Below are positions 1 through 7,842 of a stretch of 24,288 nt of DNA, piece after piece. Source of the DNA: Zhenhengia stercoravium (lineage in GTDB: Bacteria; Bacillota; Clostridia; Lachnospirales; Cellulosilyticaceae); contig JAHLFD010000145.1 of assembly GCA_018883975.1 (NCBI GenBank), positions 1 through 24,288 on the forward strand, given 5' to 3'. A program made the position numbers and the translations under genes. Below the pieces are notes generated by a model that had not been told where the DNA came from, did no database searches, and worked only from the letters and a program-made list of their open reading frames with translations. The first letter of the stretch is position 1; every line of letters begins with the position of its first letter.

Positions 1-1871
1 CGGTAAACCCCTTCAATACCTCTATCATCCCATTCACTATCAAGTTCTGGTGGTCCAATGAAGAGTTCATACATACGAAGTGAGTCACAACCGTATTTCT
101 CTACAAGTTCATCAGGAGATACAACATTTCCTTTTGATTTACTCATTTTAGCACCATCTTTTGTAACCATACCTTGGTTGAAAAGACGTTTGAATGGCTC
201 AGCAAAGTCTACTACACCGATATCATTTAAGAATTTAGTATAGAAACGTGCGTAAAGAAGGTGAAGAACAGCATGCTCGATACCACCTACGTACATATCT
301 ACTGGTACCCATTTTTTCATATCTTCTTTACTGATAAGTTCTTTATCATTATTTGGATTTGGATATCTTAAGAAGTACCATGATGATCCAGCCCATTGTG
401 GCATTGTATTTGTTTCACGTTTAGCAGGTCCACCACATTTTGGACATGTTGTGTTTACCCATTCTTCAATTCCCGCAAGTGGAGACTCACCTGTACCTGT
501 TGGTTCATAACTTTCTACATCTGGAAGTCTTACTGGAAGGTCTTCTTCTTTAACACCAACTACGCCGCAGCAGTCACAGTGTACAACTGGAATTGGTTCA
601 CCCCAGTAACGTTGACGTGAGAATACCCAGTCACGAAGTTTGTAGTTCGTTGTTTTCTTACCAATATTTTTTGATTCAAGGTAATCTGGAATTTTAACTT
701 TTGCTTCACTTGATTTCATACCATTGAAGTCACCTGAGTTAATCATGATACCTTCTTCTGTATATGCTTCTTCTAAAGCTTCTTCTTCTCCAGTTTTTGA
801 AATAACTTGGATAATTGGAAGTTCGAATTTCTTAGCAAATGCAAAGTCACGTTCATCATGAGCTGGTACACACATGATTGCACCTGTACCGTAATCTGCA
901 AGTACATAATCTGAAATCCAGATTGGAAGGCGATTTCCGTTAAGTGGGTTCACAGCATATCTACCTAAGAATACACCTGTTTTTTCTTTATCTGTCATAC
1001 GATCAACTGATGATTTAGTTGATGCGTCAAATACGTATTTTTCAACTTCTGCTTTTTGCTCATCTGTAGCAAGTTCAAGTACATCTGCATGCTCTGGAGC
1101 AAGTACCATAAAGCTTGCACCGTAAAGTGTATCTGGTCTAGTTGTGAAGACTTTAATGCTCTTATCCATACCTTCTACATTGAAGTCGATTTCAGCACCA
1201 TAGCTTTTACCAATCCAGTCAGCTTGCATTTTCTTAACTTTTTCTGGCCACTCTAAACCTTCTAAATCGTTAAGAAGTCTTTCAGCATATGCTGTGATTT
1301 TAAGCATCCATTGACGAAGGTTTTTCTTTGTAACAGTGCTTCCACATCTATCACATTCACCATCTTTAACTTCTTCATTTGCAAGACCTGTTTTACATGA
1401 TGGACACCAGTTGATTGGCATTTCTTTTTCATAAGCTAAGCCATTTTCAAACATTTTAAGGAAGATCCATTGTGTCCATTTGTAGTAGTTAGGATCTGTT
1501 GTATTGATTTCTTTATCCCAGTCGTATACAGCACTGATTTCTTGAAGCTGACGTTTGAAGTTAGCAACGTTTTCTGCTGTAGCAGTTGCTGGATGTACTT
1601 TCTTTTGGATTGCGTAGTTTTCTGCTGGAAGACCAAATGCATCCCATCCCATTGGATGAAGTACATGGTAACCATGAAGAATTTGATAACGGCTCCAAAC
1701 ATCTGATAATACATAACCTCTCCAGTGACCTACATGAAGACCGTTACCTGATGGATATGGGAACATATCTAAGCAGTAATAATGTTTTTTGTCTTCTGTA
1801 TCTTCATTGATAGGATTTTCTTCCCATATTTTTCTCCATTTTTGTTCAATGGCTTGTGCATTGTATTGCAT
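1..1871 (-). CDS. leuS: Leucyl-tRNA synthetase, 5' part (C-terminus outside window)
   Basis: Class I aminoacyl-tRNA synthetase that charges tRNA-Leu in the cytoplasm. About 623 codons are visible and the frame is still open at the window edge, so the anticodon-binding C-terminus is missing; bacterial LeuRS is usually about 800-880 residues. Visible landmarks are the N-terminal HIGH-type signature HVGH in GNGLHVGHWRGY, a zinc-type CPSC...CDRC cluster, the editing-domain stretch with TTRPDTLYG and GTGAIMCVPAHDERD, SRQRYWGEPIP, and the KMSKS loop GAKMSKSKGN near the window edge. The start is the ATG at 1871-1869, preceded by AAAGGAGG at normal spacing. It lies directly behind a T-box leader. Identity is secure. 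Confidence 0.98.
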   Translation of the reverse strand, partial: MQYNAQAIEQKWRKIWEENPINEDTEDKKHYYCLDMFPYPSGNGLHVGHWRGYVLSDVWSRYQILHGYHVLHPMGWDAFGLPAENYAIQKKVHPATATAENVANFKRQLQEISAVYDWDKEINTTDPNYYKWTQWIFLKMFENGLAYEKEMPINWCPSCKTGLANEEVKDGECDRCGSTVTKKNLRQWMLKITAYAERLLNDLEGLEWPEKVKKMQADWIGKSYGAEIDFNVEGMDKSIKVFTTRPDTLYGASFMVLAPEHADVLELATDEQKAEVEKYVFDASTKSSVDRMTDKEKTGVFLGRYAVNPLNGNRLPIWISDYVLADYGTGAIMCVPAHDERDFAFAKKFELPIIQVISKTGEEEALEEAYTEEGIMINSGDFNGMKSSEAKVKIPDYLESKNIGKKTTNYKLRDWVFSRQRYWGEPIPVVHCDCCGVVGVKEEDLPVRLPDVESYEPTGTGESPLAGIEEWVNTTCPKCGGPAKRETNTMPQWAGSSWYFLRYPNPNNDKELISKEDMKKWVPVDMYVGGIEHAVLHLLYARFYTKFLNDIGVVDFAEPFKRLFNQGMVTKDGAKMSKSKGNVVSPDELVEKYGCDSLRMYELFIGPPELDSEWDDRGIEGVY

Positions 1872-1904
1872 ATTTATTCCTCCTTTATAGTTCAAGCTCT
1901 AAAT

Positions 1905-2180
1905 AAAAATAAAAAAACCTCTCATCTCTAAAAATTTAGAGACGAAAGGTGTTATTTCGCGGTACCACTCTAATTCGGCCATTAAGCCGCACTTATGTCT
2001 TCTATAACGGGAAGCCCCCGCTTAACCTACTCCTATTTCAGCTAAGTTGCTCCACGACGAGTTCATACACTTTCTTGCTATTTCTCACCTGCCAATAGCT
2101 CTCTGAAAAAAAAGTTGGTATTACTACTTCGCTTCCTTGCTTATTGTAATATTCATATTAATTTGTATTATGTCAAAGCA
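1905..2180 (-). ncRNA. T-box riboswitch leader of leuS (leucine specifier CUC)
   Basis: The leader senses uncharged tRNA-Leu and lets transcription continue into leuS. The conserved T-box core reads AGAGTGGTACCGCG on the minus strand (1971-1958). Upstream, the Stem I region contains AGAGAGC, a GGTGAGA element and GAACTCG. The CTC after GAA (2061-2059) sits where the specifier codon is expected and encodes leucine, matching the downstream gene. A terminator hairpin follows the core. The 5' end is set approximately from the predicted promoter. This leader fills the otherwise gene-free stretch between mgtC and leuS. Confidence 0.95.
1910..1950 (-). terminator. T-box regulated terminator
   Basis: A 16-bp stem (arms 1917-1932 and 1935-1950, two G-T wobbles) is followed on the minus strand by a run of seven T. 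It competes with the antiterminator formed by the T-box core just upstream. Confidence 0.9.
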
Positions 2181-2209
2181 ATTCTATCATATAGTTTTTG
2201 GAAAATCAA
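2181..2209 (-). promoter_or_regulatory. Sigma-A-type promoter of the leuS T-box transcript
   Basis: TTGATT (2209-2204), a 17-bp spacer and TAGAAT (2186-2181) lie just downstream of the mgtC stop and upstream of the T-box Stem I. No terminator is visible after mgtC, so some read-through into the leader is possible. A perfect TTGACA lies a little further downstream but lacks a good -10 at normal spacing. Confidence 0.65.
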
Positions 2210-2226
2210 CGTCTAAAACTAATTAT

Positions 2227-2922
2227 TTATACTTCTTCTACATATTTTACTACTGGCAAACCACTAATCATACTAATGAGTTCTGCATGAGCTTTCTTTT
2301 GGTGCTGTTTCACTGTCAGAAATACGCCTGCTTCTCTTGTACCATTATTTTCCGACTTAGTAATTTCAATATAAGTTGTCTCAACCTGGTGCTCTCTAAG
2401 AAGTGCTACCACTTCATTAATATTTTGAATTGCTTCTAGTTCTATATAAAGTTCTACTATCTTTGACTTAGATAGCATATAGTCATCAATACGGTGCAAG
2501 ATGGTCATACCTCCAAAAATAAAGACACATCCTATAATAGCCCCCTCATAGAAACCTATACCTATAGCTAGGCCCATACATGCAGATGCCCAAAGTCCTG
2601 CTGCTGTTGTAAGACCTTTAACCTGTTGCCTACCTGTAACAAGAATAGTTCCTGCTCCTAAAAAACCTATACCGCTAATTACCTGTGCGCCTAGTCTTGT
2701 AGGGTCTCCCCCCATTCCCATTACTTGTACAATATATTGGTTAGTAATCATAGCTAGGGCTGAACCTATACATACAAGTATGTGGGTTCTAAAACCTGCT
2801 GGCCTTTTCTTTCTGCCTCTATCAAAACCAATAATGCCTCCAAAAATCATGGCTAAGCTTAATCTTAGTATGATGGAGACCATATTAATGTCTCTTAAGT
2901 AATCTAGCGTATCTATCTCCAT
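2227..2922 (-). CDS. MgtC/SapB family membrane protein
   Basis: MgtC/SapB proteins are polytopic membrane proteins tied to growth in low magnesium; their biochemical activity is not fully settled. The N-terminal domain carries the family signature LRLSLAMIFGGIIGFDRGR, then AGFRTHILVCIGSAL and VISGIGFLGAGTIL, with several hydrophobic helices. The last 80 or so residues form a soluble ACT-like tail. An in-frame ATG exists six codons earlier (2940), but it has no ribosome site. The ATG at 2922 is preceded by AGGATG at 7 nt, giving 231 residues. No M-box leader fits in the short upstream region. It ends only about 20 nt from the leuS promoter. Confidence 0.92.
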   Translation of the reverse strand: MEIDTLDYLRDINMVSIILRLSLAMIFGGIIGFDRGRKKRPAGFRTHILVCIGSALAMITNQYIVQVMGMGGDPTRLGAQVISGIGFLGAGTILVTGRQQVKGLTTAAGLWASACMGLAIGIGFYEGAIIGCVFIFGGMTILHRIDDYMLSKSKIVELYIELEAIQNINEVVALLREHQVETTYIEITKSENNGTREAGVFLTVKQHQKKAHAELISMISGLPVVKYVEEV

Positions 2923-3011
2923 CTTTTCACATCCTATCATTTAGTCTCTTAATTCATATATATACAACGTTTTACTGGAATGTTCCGCTCCCTATTTTAA
3001 TATCTAATTCG

Positions 3012-3036
3012 TTTGTATTTCAATACAAAGTATAAT
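3012..3036 (+). promoter_or_regulatory. Promoter with overlapping palindrome before the zinc-ribbon pair
   Basis: A perfect TATAAT (3031-3036) is preceded directly by the inverted repeat TTTGTATT-TC-AATACAAA (3012-3029). The repeat fills the spacer between the -10 and the expected -35, and the -35 is poor. This placement suggests an operator for a repressor or an activator replacing the weak -35. The binding protein is unknown. Confidence 0.6.
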
Positions 3037-3088
3037 ATACTAATCTTATTATTTTTCTATCTATTTTAACAAAAGGGGGAGGACTTTT

Positions 3089-3526
3089 ATGAAATGTCCA
3101 ATTTGTCATGGACCACTTAAAGGCGAAGCTTATTGTCCTAACTGCGGACAAGCTATTACTTATGAAGGCATTAAACAAACTTATTCTGATATAACGCTAG
3201 TACCTTCTGAAGTCAAAAAATGGAACTGGGGTGCTTTTACTTTTAATATCTTCTGGGGGATTGGGAATAAGACTTATTTACCACTTCTTTGCTTTATTCC
3301 CTATTTCAATTTAATCTGGATATTTGTATGTGGATTTAAAGGTAATGAATGGGCTTGGAAAAGTGGAAACTATACTGTAAATGATATAGAAAAGTTTTTA
3401 ACGATCCAAAACACATGGAACCGTGGTGGTCTTGCCAAATTTATTATAGGTCTTATTGGTACCATTCTCATTTTTATTCTGTATGGAATGTTTTTTGCCT
3501 ATTCAATGGGCTTTTACTATTATTAA
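3089..3526 (+). CDS. Zinc-ribbon membrane protein, first of a tandem pair
   Basis: A 145-residue protein of unknown function. The N-terminus is a short zinc ribbon with Cys3, Cys6, Cys16 and Cys19 (CPxC pairs). After a short linker comes a conserved module beginning KKWNWGAFTFNIFWGIGN, with a hydrophobic segment around residues 65-85, the GNEWAW motif, an NTW motif, and a C-terminal transmembrane helix. The same W-rich module occurs in many firmicute zinc-ribbon proteins without a known role. Ribosome site GGGGGAGG lies upstream of the ATG. The second copy begins 34 nt downstream, so the two are probably co-transcribed. Confidence 0.85.
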   Translation: MKCPICHGPLKGEAYCPNCGQAITYEGIKQTYSDITLVPSEVKKWNWGAFTFNIFWGIGNKTYLPLLCFIPYFNLIWIFVCGFKGNEWAWKSGNYTVNDIEKFLTIQNTWNRGGLAKFIIGLIGTILIFILYGMFFAYSMGFYYY

Positions 3527-3560
3527 ATTGATTAAGGCAATGTTGAAAGGAGAAATCAAT

Positions 3561-4085
3561 ATGAACTGTTCAAAATGTAATGCTCCCCTTCAGGGACATG
3601 AAGCTTTCTGTCCTAACTGCGGTGTGTTTATCAGTATAGAAGAACCTATGAAACCAGAGGCGTCAGCTACCGAACGCCCAGCAGAATCTTCTAATTCTGC
3701 TGATTATGTATCTTATCCAAATACACACTCAAATACCTTCCAAACCCAAACTGCTTATACGACAAGCTCAGTACCTCCTGAAATCAAGAAGTGGAACTGG
3801 GGTGCCTTTACTTTTAGTCTATTTTGGGGGATTGGTAATTATAACTATTTGCCACTTCTTTGTCTTATTCCACTCTTCAATTTTATCTGGATGTTTGTGT
3901 GCGGCGCAAAAGGTAATGAATGGGCATGGAAAAGTGGAAAATTTAATAATGTAGAAGACTTTTTAGCTGTGCAAGAAACTTGGAACCGCGCAGGTTTTGT
4001 TTCTTTCATTATTGCGCTTATTGCATGGGGTGTATCTATTTTACTATTCTTTTTAACTTTTCTAACATCTGCATTCTTCTCATAA
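3561..4085 (+). CDS. Zinc-ribbon membrane protein, second of a tandem pair
   Basis: A 174-residue paralogue of the preceding gene. It has zinc-ribbon cysteines at 3, 6, 17 and 20, then a hydrophilic linker of about 50 residues rich in Ser, Thr, Pro and Glu that the first copy largely lacks. The shared KKWNWGAFTFSLFWGIGN module, GNEWAW motif, TWNR motif and C-terminal transmembrane helix follow. The frame is open further upstream, but the ATG at 3561 has AAAGGAG at good spacing and gives an N-terminus that aligns with the first copy. A terminator follows the stop. Function unknown; a membrane-anchored metal-binding or scaffold role is only a guess. Confidence 0.85.
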   Translation: MNCSKCNAPLQGHEAFCPNCGVFISIEEPMKPEASATERPAESSNSADYVSYPNTHSNTFQTQTAYTTSSVPPEIKKWNWGAFTFSLFWGIGNYNYLPLLCLIPLFNFIWMFVCGAKGNEWAWKSGKFNNVEDFLAVQETWNRAGFVSFIIALIAWGVSILLFFLTFLTSAFFS

Positions 4086-4097
4086 ATCCTTATAAGT

Positions 4098-4139
4098 AAA
4101 CTCACATGTATTTTCACGATTGAAGTCTCATGTGAGTTT
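4098..4139 (+). terminator. Terminator of the zinc-ribbon pair
   Basis: A perfect 11-bp inverted repeat (4098-4108 with 4129-4139) with a 20-nt loop is followed by CTTTTGTTT. The long loop makes it less typical than the others here. Confidence 0.65.
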
Positions 4140-4198
4140 CTTTTGTTTATTAATAGTTATAGGAACTTTTATACTTTACATAATCATTTAAGAAGACT

Positions 4199-4229
4199 AA
4201 AAAACAAGTGGGCTAAATTTAAACCCACT
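4199..4229 (-). terminator. Terminator of the XRE regulator gene
   Basis: AGTGGG and CCCACT arms (4224-4229 with 4207-4212) lie just past the stop on the minus strand, followed by a TGTTTTTTAG tract. Confidence 0.7.
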
Positions 4230-4238
4230 CATGCTAAC

Positions 4239-5051
4239 TTAATTATTAAGTTTTGCCTCAATATCCTTTAGTACATCCTTATTGTTTTGATAAAAAGTAT
4301 TCTTGAAAAATTCAGCAATAAAATCATCCTTAAAAGCATCTATTACCTTTTTAGCAATAAGCAATTGAGCTTTTGACTTTTCCTTTTCTCCTTTTTCAGT
4401 GTAGTAATCTGAAAGTCTCATCAGCATTTCTATAAGCATATCTGCAGCTAAGTTTTTTTGCCTATGAGCTGGTTCGTACATATCTTCCCCATCAAGTAAC
4501 AGAGCAGCAACTTCTAATTTAGTAAAATAAATTTCAGGAATCTTGTTTATTGCCGCCTGAGCAAGGCTGTATTCCCCTATAGATTTATACGCTTCAGCCA
4601 TAATACGGCATGCATCATATTTGATATCATCATGTTTTGTACATTCAATTAGGGCCTTACACATATCTATAATCTCCAAGCTTCTTTCAGGTATAGGTAG
4701 AACACCGATTATGCAGTTAAGTAGTACATCATTTCCCGGATATTTCTTCAATCCTTCACGTAATATTTCTTCACACATTGCAGGGTCGCAGTAGTAATAC
4801 TCCCCTGATTTTGTAACAATATCATCAATGTTTTTCTCAATTTCATAGAGATTAAAATCAAAAAGCTCATCTGTTGACACCTCAAAAAACGAAGCTATTG
4901 CAGGTATTAAGGTCACATCAGGCATAGCTGTATCATTCTCCCATTTAGATACTGCTTGAAATGAAACACCGAGATACCTGGCAAGTATTTCTTGAGAAAT
5001 GTTTTTCTGCTTGCGTAAAGATTTAATTTTTTCACCCAGTTTAATATTCAT
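4239..5051 (-). CDS. XRE-family transcriptional regulator with TPR-like C-terminal region
   Basis: A 270-residue DNA-binding regulator. Residues 1-65 are a Cro/CI-type helix-turn-helix: LGEKIKSLRKQKNISQEILA, then YLGVSFQAVSKWEND and the DELFDF end of the domain. Residues 70-270 are helical and resemble tetratricopeptide-type repeats (ALIECTKHDD, AEAYKSIGEYSLAQAA, LADYYTEKGEKEKS-like periodicity), as in many firmicute ligand- or peptide-responsive regulators. The ATG has GGAG 8 nt upstream. A 12-bp perfect palindrome lies between its -10 and the ribosome site, which suggests autoregulation. Target genes are not evident; the nearest candidate is the small secreted protein gene upstream. The effector is unknown. 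Confidence 0.88.
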   Translation of the reverse strand: MNIKLGEKIKSLRKQKNISQEILARYLGVSFQAVSKWENDTAMPDVTLIPAIASFFEVSTDELFDFNLYEIEKNIDDIVTKSGEYYYCDPAMCEEILREGLKKYPGNDVLLNCIIGVLPIPERSLEIIDMCKALIECTKHDDIKYDACRIMAEAYKSIGEYSLAQAAINKIPEIYFTKLEVAALLLDGEDMYEPAHRQKNLAADMLIEMLMRLSDYYTEKGEKEKSKAQLLIAKKVIDAFKDDFIAEFFKNTFYQNNKDVLKDIEAKLNN

Positions 5052-5076
5052 AGGTATTACTCCTAAACATAAAGTA

Positions 5077-5103
5077 ATCAGCGCTGATCCTAATTAAATT
5101 ATA
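5077..5103 (-). promoter_or_regulatory. Promoter and operator-like palindrome of the XRE gene
   Basis: A perfect TATAAT (5103-5098, minus strand) is followed, around the expected transcription start, by the perfect 12-bp palindrome ATCAGCGCTGAT (5077-5088). The -35 is weak. The palindrome is GC-rich against its AT-rich surroundings, so chance is less likely. Autorepression is inferred from position. Confidence 0.6.
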
Positions 5104-5168
5104 TCAGTTATTTTTAATATATGAATAACTCATTCGTTGAGAATTTTTCAACCACCGGTAGAAGCATT

Positions 5169-5196
5169 AAAAAAGTCAGTATCTACTGACTTTTTT
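5169..5196 (-). terminator. Terminator of the small secreted protein gene
   Basis: The near-perfect palindrome AAAAAAGTCAGTA-TC-TACTGACTTTTTT has a T-run on both strands and lies a few bases after the stop of the 104-residue protein. Confidence 0.88.
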
Positions 5197-5201
5197 TAGG
5201 A

Positions 5202-5516
5202 TTAATGACATCCAAATCCTCTGTTACTTCTATTAGTGTTTTCCATACGTTCTAAGCAGTAATCAATCATGTCCTTAGCCTGTTCTTCTGTAAGATTCCC
5301 TGCTGCCACTTGTTGTTCCATCATCTTCTTCATTCCATTATAAGCTTCATCATTGGCTGAGATTTGTCTTTTTTCATTTTGTTCATATACCCCTGTTATC
5401 TCCTCAACACCTAATCTATTGACCTGAGTATTGAGATTAACTTCTTGTGCTAAAACCGAGAAGCTCCCCACTACAAGAATACCTACAATCAATGTCCCTA
5501 AATATTTTACTTTCAT
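5202..5516 (-). CDS. Small secreted protein, DUF2680/YckD-like
   Basis: A 104-residue exported protein of unknown function. Residues 1-23 form a signal peptide (KVKY, hydrophobic core, VLA-Q cleavage site). The mature part contains NGMKKMMEQQVAAGNLTEEQAKDMI, resembling the LTxEQA repeat of DUF2680/YckD-like proteins, and ends in Gly-Phe-Gly-Cys-His. A similar Cys-His tail is known to me from other clostridial small proteins and might bind metal, but this is not shown. The ribosome site is TAGGAGG, and the gene has its own terminator. It is not obviously co-transcribed with the XRE gene downstream. Confidence 0.75.
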   Translation of the reverse strand: MKVKYLGTLIVGILVVGSFSVLAQEVNLNTQVNRLGVEEITGVYEQNEKRQISANDEAYNGMKKMMEQQVAAGNLTEEQAKDMIDYCLERMENTNRSNRGFGCH

Positions 5517-5631
5517 CTTATTCCTCCTAATATCTATTAGATTTATTACGCTACATTACACATGATATACAATAAATATCTAATAATAATAGAATAATTA
5601 TGGAATAATGATGTGTTTTTAAAGAATAGAT

Positions 5632-5667
5632 AAAATTAAAAAGGAGCCGCTACGCTAGCGGCTCCTT
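5632..5667 (-). terminator. Terminator of the EF-G-like gene
   Basis: A perfect 12-bp GC-rich stem (arms 5641-5652 and 5656-5667) with a 3-nt loop is followed on the minus strand by TTTTTAATTTT. It lies directly after the stop. Confidence 0.93.
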
Positions 5668-5671
5668 TGCA

Positions 5672-7702
5672 TTAAGCAAGTTCTTTTCTTGCATCAATAA
5701 CTTTTTGCTGAACGTCACTTGGTGCTTCTTCATAACGTTCAAAGTAGTATTCTACAGTCCCTCTGCCTTGTGTCATAGAACGAAGATCCGTTGCATAACG
5801 ATAAATCTCTGACATTGGCACTTCAGCGATAATAAGTTGTCTCCTATGCTGTAGTTCCATGCCGATAAGGCGACCACGGCGTTTTTTCATATCGCCCATA
5901 ATATCACCTGTATATTCATCTGGCACGCTAATTTCAACATGAGCAATAGGCTCTAAAATAGTTGGCTTTGCTTTAACGACACCTTCTTTAAAGGCAATAG
6001 TTGTTGCCATCTTAAATGCCATTTCAGAAGAATCTACTGGGTGGTAAGAGCCATCTAATAAGACAGCTTTAAGCCCTACTACAGGATAGCCTGCAAGTAC
6101 ACCTCTATGAATACATTCCTCAAGTCCTTTTTCAACTGCTGGGAAGTATTGTTTAGGTACTGATCCACCAAATATTTTCTCTTCAAATACATATGGCATA
6201 TCAAGATCACCTGATGGTTCAAATTCCATTACCACATCGCCATACTGCCCATGTCCTCCGGATTGTTTCTTGTGTTTACCACGTACTTGCATCTTACCTT
6301 TAATGGTTTCACGGTAACGTGTTGTAGGCGGAGCAAGACGCACACCTACTTTAAATTTATCTTGAAGCATATTGACAACAACATCTAATTGCTGCTCACC
6401 AATGCCATAAATAACTGTTTCATGCGTTTCTTTATCATACTCTGTATAGAAAGTCTTATCTTCAGCCATAAGTTTCGTAAGAGCAAGAGACATCTTTTCC
6501 TCATCGCCCTTGCCAATTGGGAAGATAGCCATTTGTACATAGGGTTTATCAAAATCGATTGGTTCATATTCAATATTAGCGTCTTTGTCTCTAAGTGTAT
6601 CACAGGTATTCGTATTACGCAGCTTAGATACCGCGCCAATATCTCCTGCATACAGCTTTTCTACTTCCATCTGCTCTTTGCCTTGTAGCACATAGATATG
6701 AGATAATTTTTCAACCTCTCCTGTACGTACGTTAAGAAGCGAATCATCTCGGCTTACCTCGCCGCTTCTTACTTTAAATAAGGAGAATTTGCCAATGAAT
6801 GGGTCTACCATTGTCTTGAATATGAAAAGACCTGTTTTATTTTCCATATCACATGGCTCTACTGCTTCATCAGGTGATGGGAAGCATCTAATAATATTAT
6901 CCATAAGGGTACGGATGCCGGCTCTATCTACTGAATTGCCACAAAGCACAGGGACAATATCTCCTGCTGCCACACCTACCTTAAGCGCTTTTTCAATTTC
7001 TTCTACAGTGATTTCTTCTTCTGCAAAGTACTTTTCCATGAGCTCTTCATCTGTTTCTGCAACAGCCTCTAAAATCATAGTTCTTACATGTTCAAGTTTT
7101 TCTTCATAGCCTGCTGGGATATCACATTCAATAACTTTATCGCCTTCAAATCTTCTGGCTAACATTTTAACTGCATGGATGTATCCTATATATTTTTCAC
7201 CGTCATACCAAGGTACTTGCATGGGGGCAATACTAGGACCAAACTTAGCCTTACAATGATCTAATATAGCTTCAACATCTACATTAGGGGCATCCATTTC
7301 CGTGATATAAAGCATACGAGGCAATTTTGCCTCTTCGCAGATTTCCCATGCCTTTTCAGTTCCAACCTCGATTCCGCTTGATGCTTTCATAACAATAATA
7401 GCTGCATCACAGGCACTTACGGCTTCTTTTACATTTCCTACAAAATCAAAGTATCCTGGGGTATCTAGCACATTAATCTTATGATCTTTCCATTCTACAG
7501 GAATAAGAGATGTACGAATTGAAATTTTTCTTTTAATTTCCTCTTGGTCAAAGTCACTTGATGTATTACCATTTTCGACTCTTCCGAATCTTGACTTGCC
7601 TCCTGCTGTATAAAGCATAGCTTCTGTGAGTGTAGTCTTACCGCATCCTCCGTGTCCTAATAGCGCAATGTTACGAATCTTCTTTGTTTCATATACATTC
7701 AT
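5672..7702 (-). CDS. Elongation factor G-like GTPase (FusA2-type paralogue)
   Basis: A full-length EF-G-like translational GTPase (676 residues) with G domain, domain II (FKTMVDPFIGKFSLFKVRSG), domain III, domain IV (HKKQSGGHGQYGDVVMEFEP) and domain V. The P-loop is GHGGCGKT (16-23). G3 reads DTPGY (80-84), with Tyr in place of the catalytic His of canonical EF-G; this is shared with known EF-G2-type paralogues. Switch I has RKISI where EF-G has RGITI. G4 reads TEMD (134-137) rather than NKxD, which is unusual. Two start codons exist; AGGAGG lies 1 nt before the first (7708) and 7 nt before the second (7702), so the second is chosen. Such paralogues are generally not the main translocase; the role here is unknown. 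Confidence 0.9.
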   Translation of the reverse strand: MNVYETKKIRNIALLGHGGCGKTTLTEAMLYTAGGKSRFGRVENGNTSSDFDQEEIKRKISIRTSLIPVEWKDHKINVLDTPGYFDFVGNVKEAVSACDAAIIVMKASSGIEVGTEKAWEICEEAKLPRMLYITEMDAPNVDVEAILDHCKAKFGPSIAPMQVPWYDGEKYIGYIHAVKMLARRFEGDKVIECDIPAGYEEKLEHVRTMILEAVAETDEELMEKYFAEEEITVEEIEKALKVGVAAGDIVPVLCGNSVDRAGIRTLMDNIIRCFPSPDEAVEPCDMENKTGLFIFKTMVDPFIGKFSLFKVRSGEVSRDDSLLNVRTGEVEKLSHIYVLQGKEQMEVEKLYAGDIGAVSKLRNTNTCDTLRDKDANIEYEPIDFDKPYVQMAIFPIGKGDEEKMSLALTKLMAEDKTFYTEYDKETHETVIYGIGEQQLDVVVNMLQDKFKVGVRLAPPTTRYRETIKGKMQVRGKHKKQSGGHGQYGDVVMEFEPSGDLDMPYVFEEKIFGGSVPKQYFPAVEKGLEECIHRGVLAGYPVVGLKAVLLDGSYHPVDSSEMAFKMATTIAFKEGVVKAKPTILEPIAHVEISVPDEYTGDIMGDMKKRRGRLIGMELQHRRQLIIAEVPMSEIYRYATDLRSMTQGRGTVEYYFERYEEAPSDVQQKVIDARKELA

Positions 7703-7759
7703 AGACATACCTCCTATAGAATTAGATTAAGTTTGGTGCTTACCTTCTATTTTCTACAA

Positions 7760-7788
7760 ATCTTATAAAAATCCCTCTATAATTTCAA
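7760..7788 (-). promoter_or_regulatory. Probable promoter of the EF-G-like gene
   Basis: TTGAAA (7788-7783), a 17-bp spacer and TAAGAT (7765-7760) lie about 50 nt upstream of the AGGAGG ribosome site and downstream of the glyA terminator. The -10 is imperfect. Confidence 0.45.
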
Positions 7789-7842
7789 AATTTTTATGAA
7801 ATATAGATGACGCTTTGTCCTTTTATTTATATGAATCGTATG

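Noticed and set aside
396..1810. Several open frames of 60-100 codons on both strands (for example 396-620 plus, 1436-1714 minus, 1586-1810 plus).
   Set aside because: They lie inside leuS in other frames, have no ribosome sites and give low-complexity, Cys/Phe-rich translations typical of antisense shadows.
2923..3088. Possible magnesium (M-box) riboswitch upstream of mgtC.
   Set aside because: The gap is shared with the divergent promoter, is too short for an M-box, and shows no matching core helices.
3456..3560. N-terminal extension of the second zinc-ribbon protein.
   Set aside because: The extension overlaps the end of the first copy in another frame; the ATG at 3561 has a good ribosome site and aligns with the paralogue.
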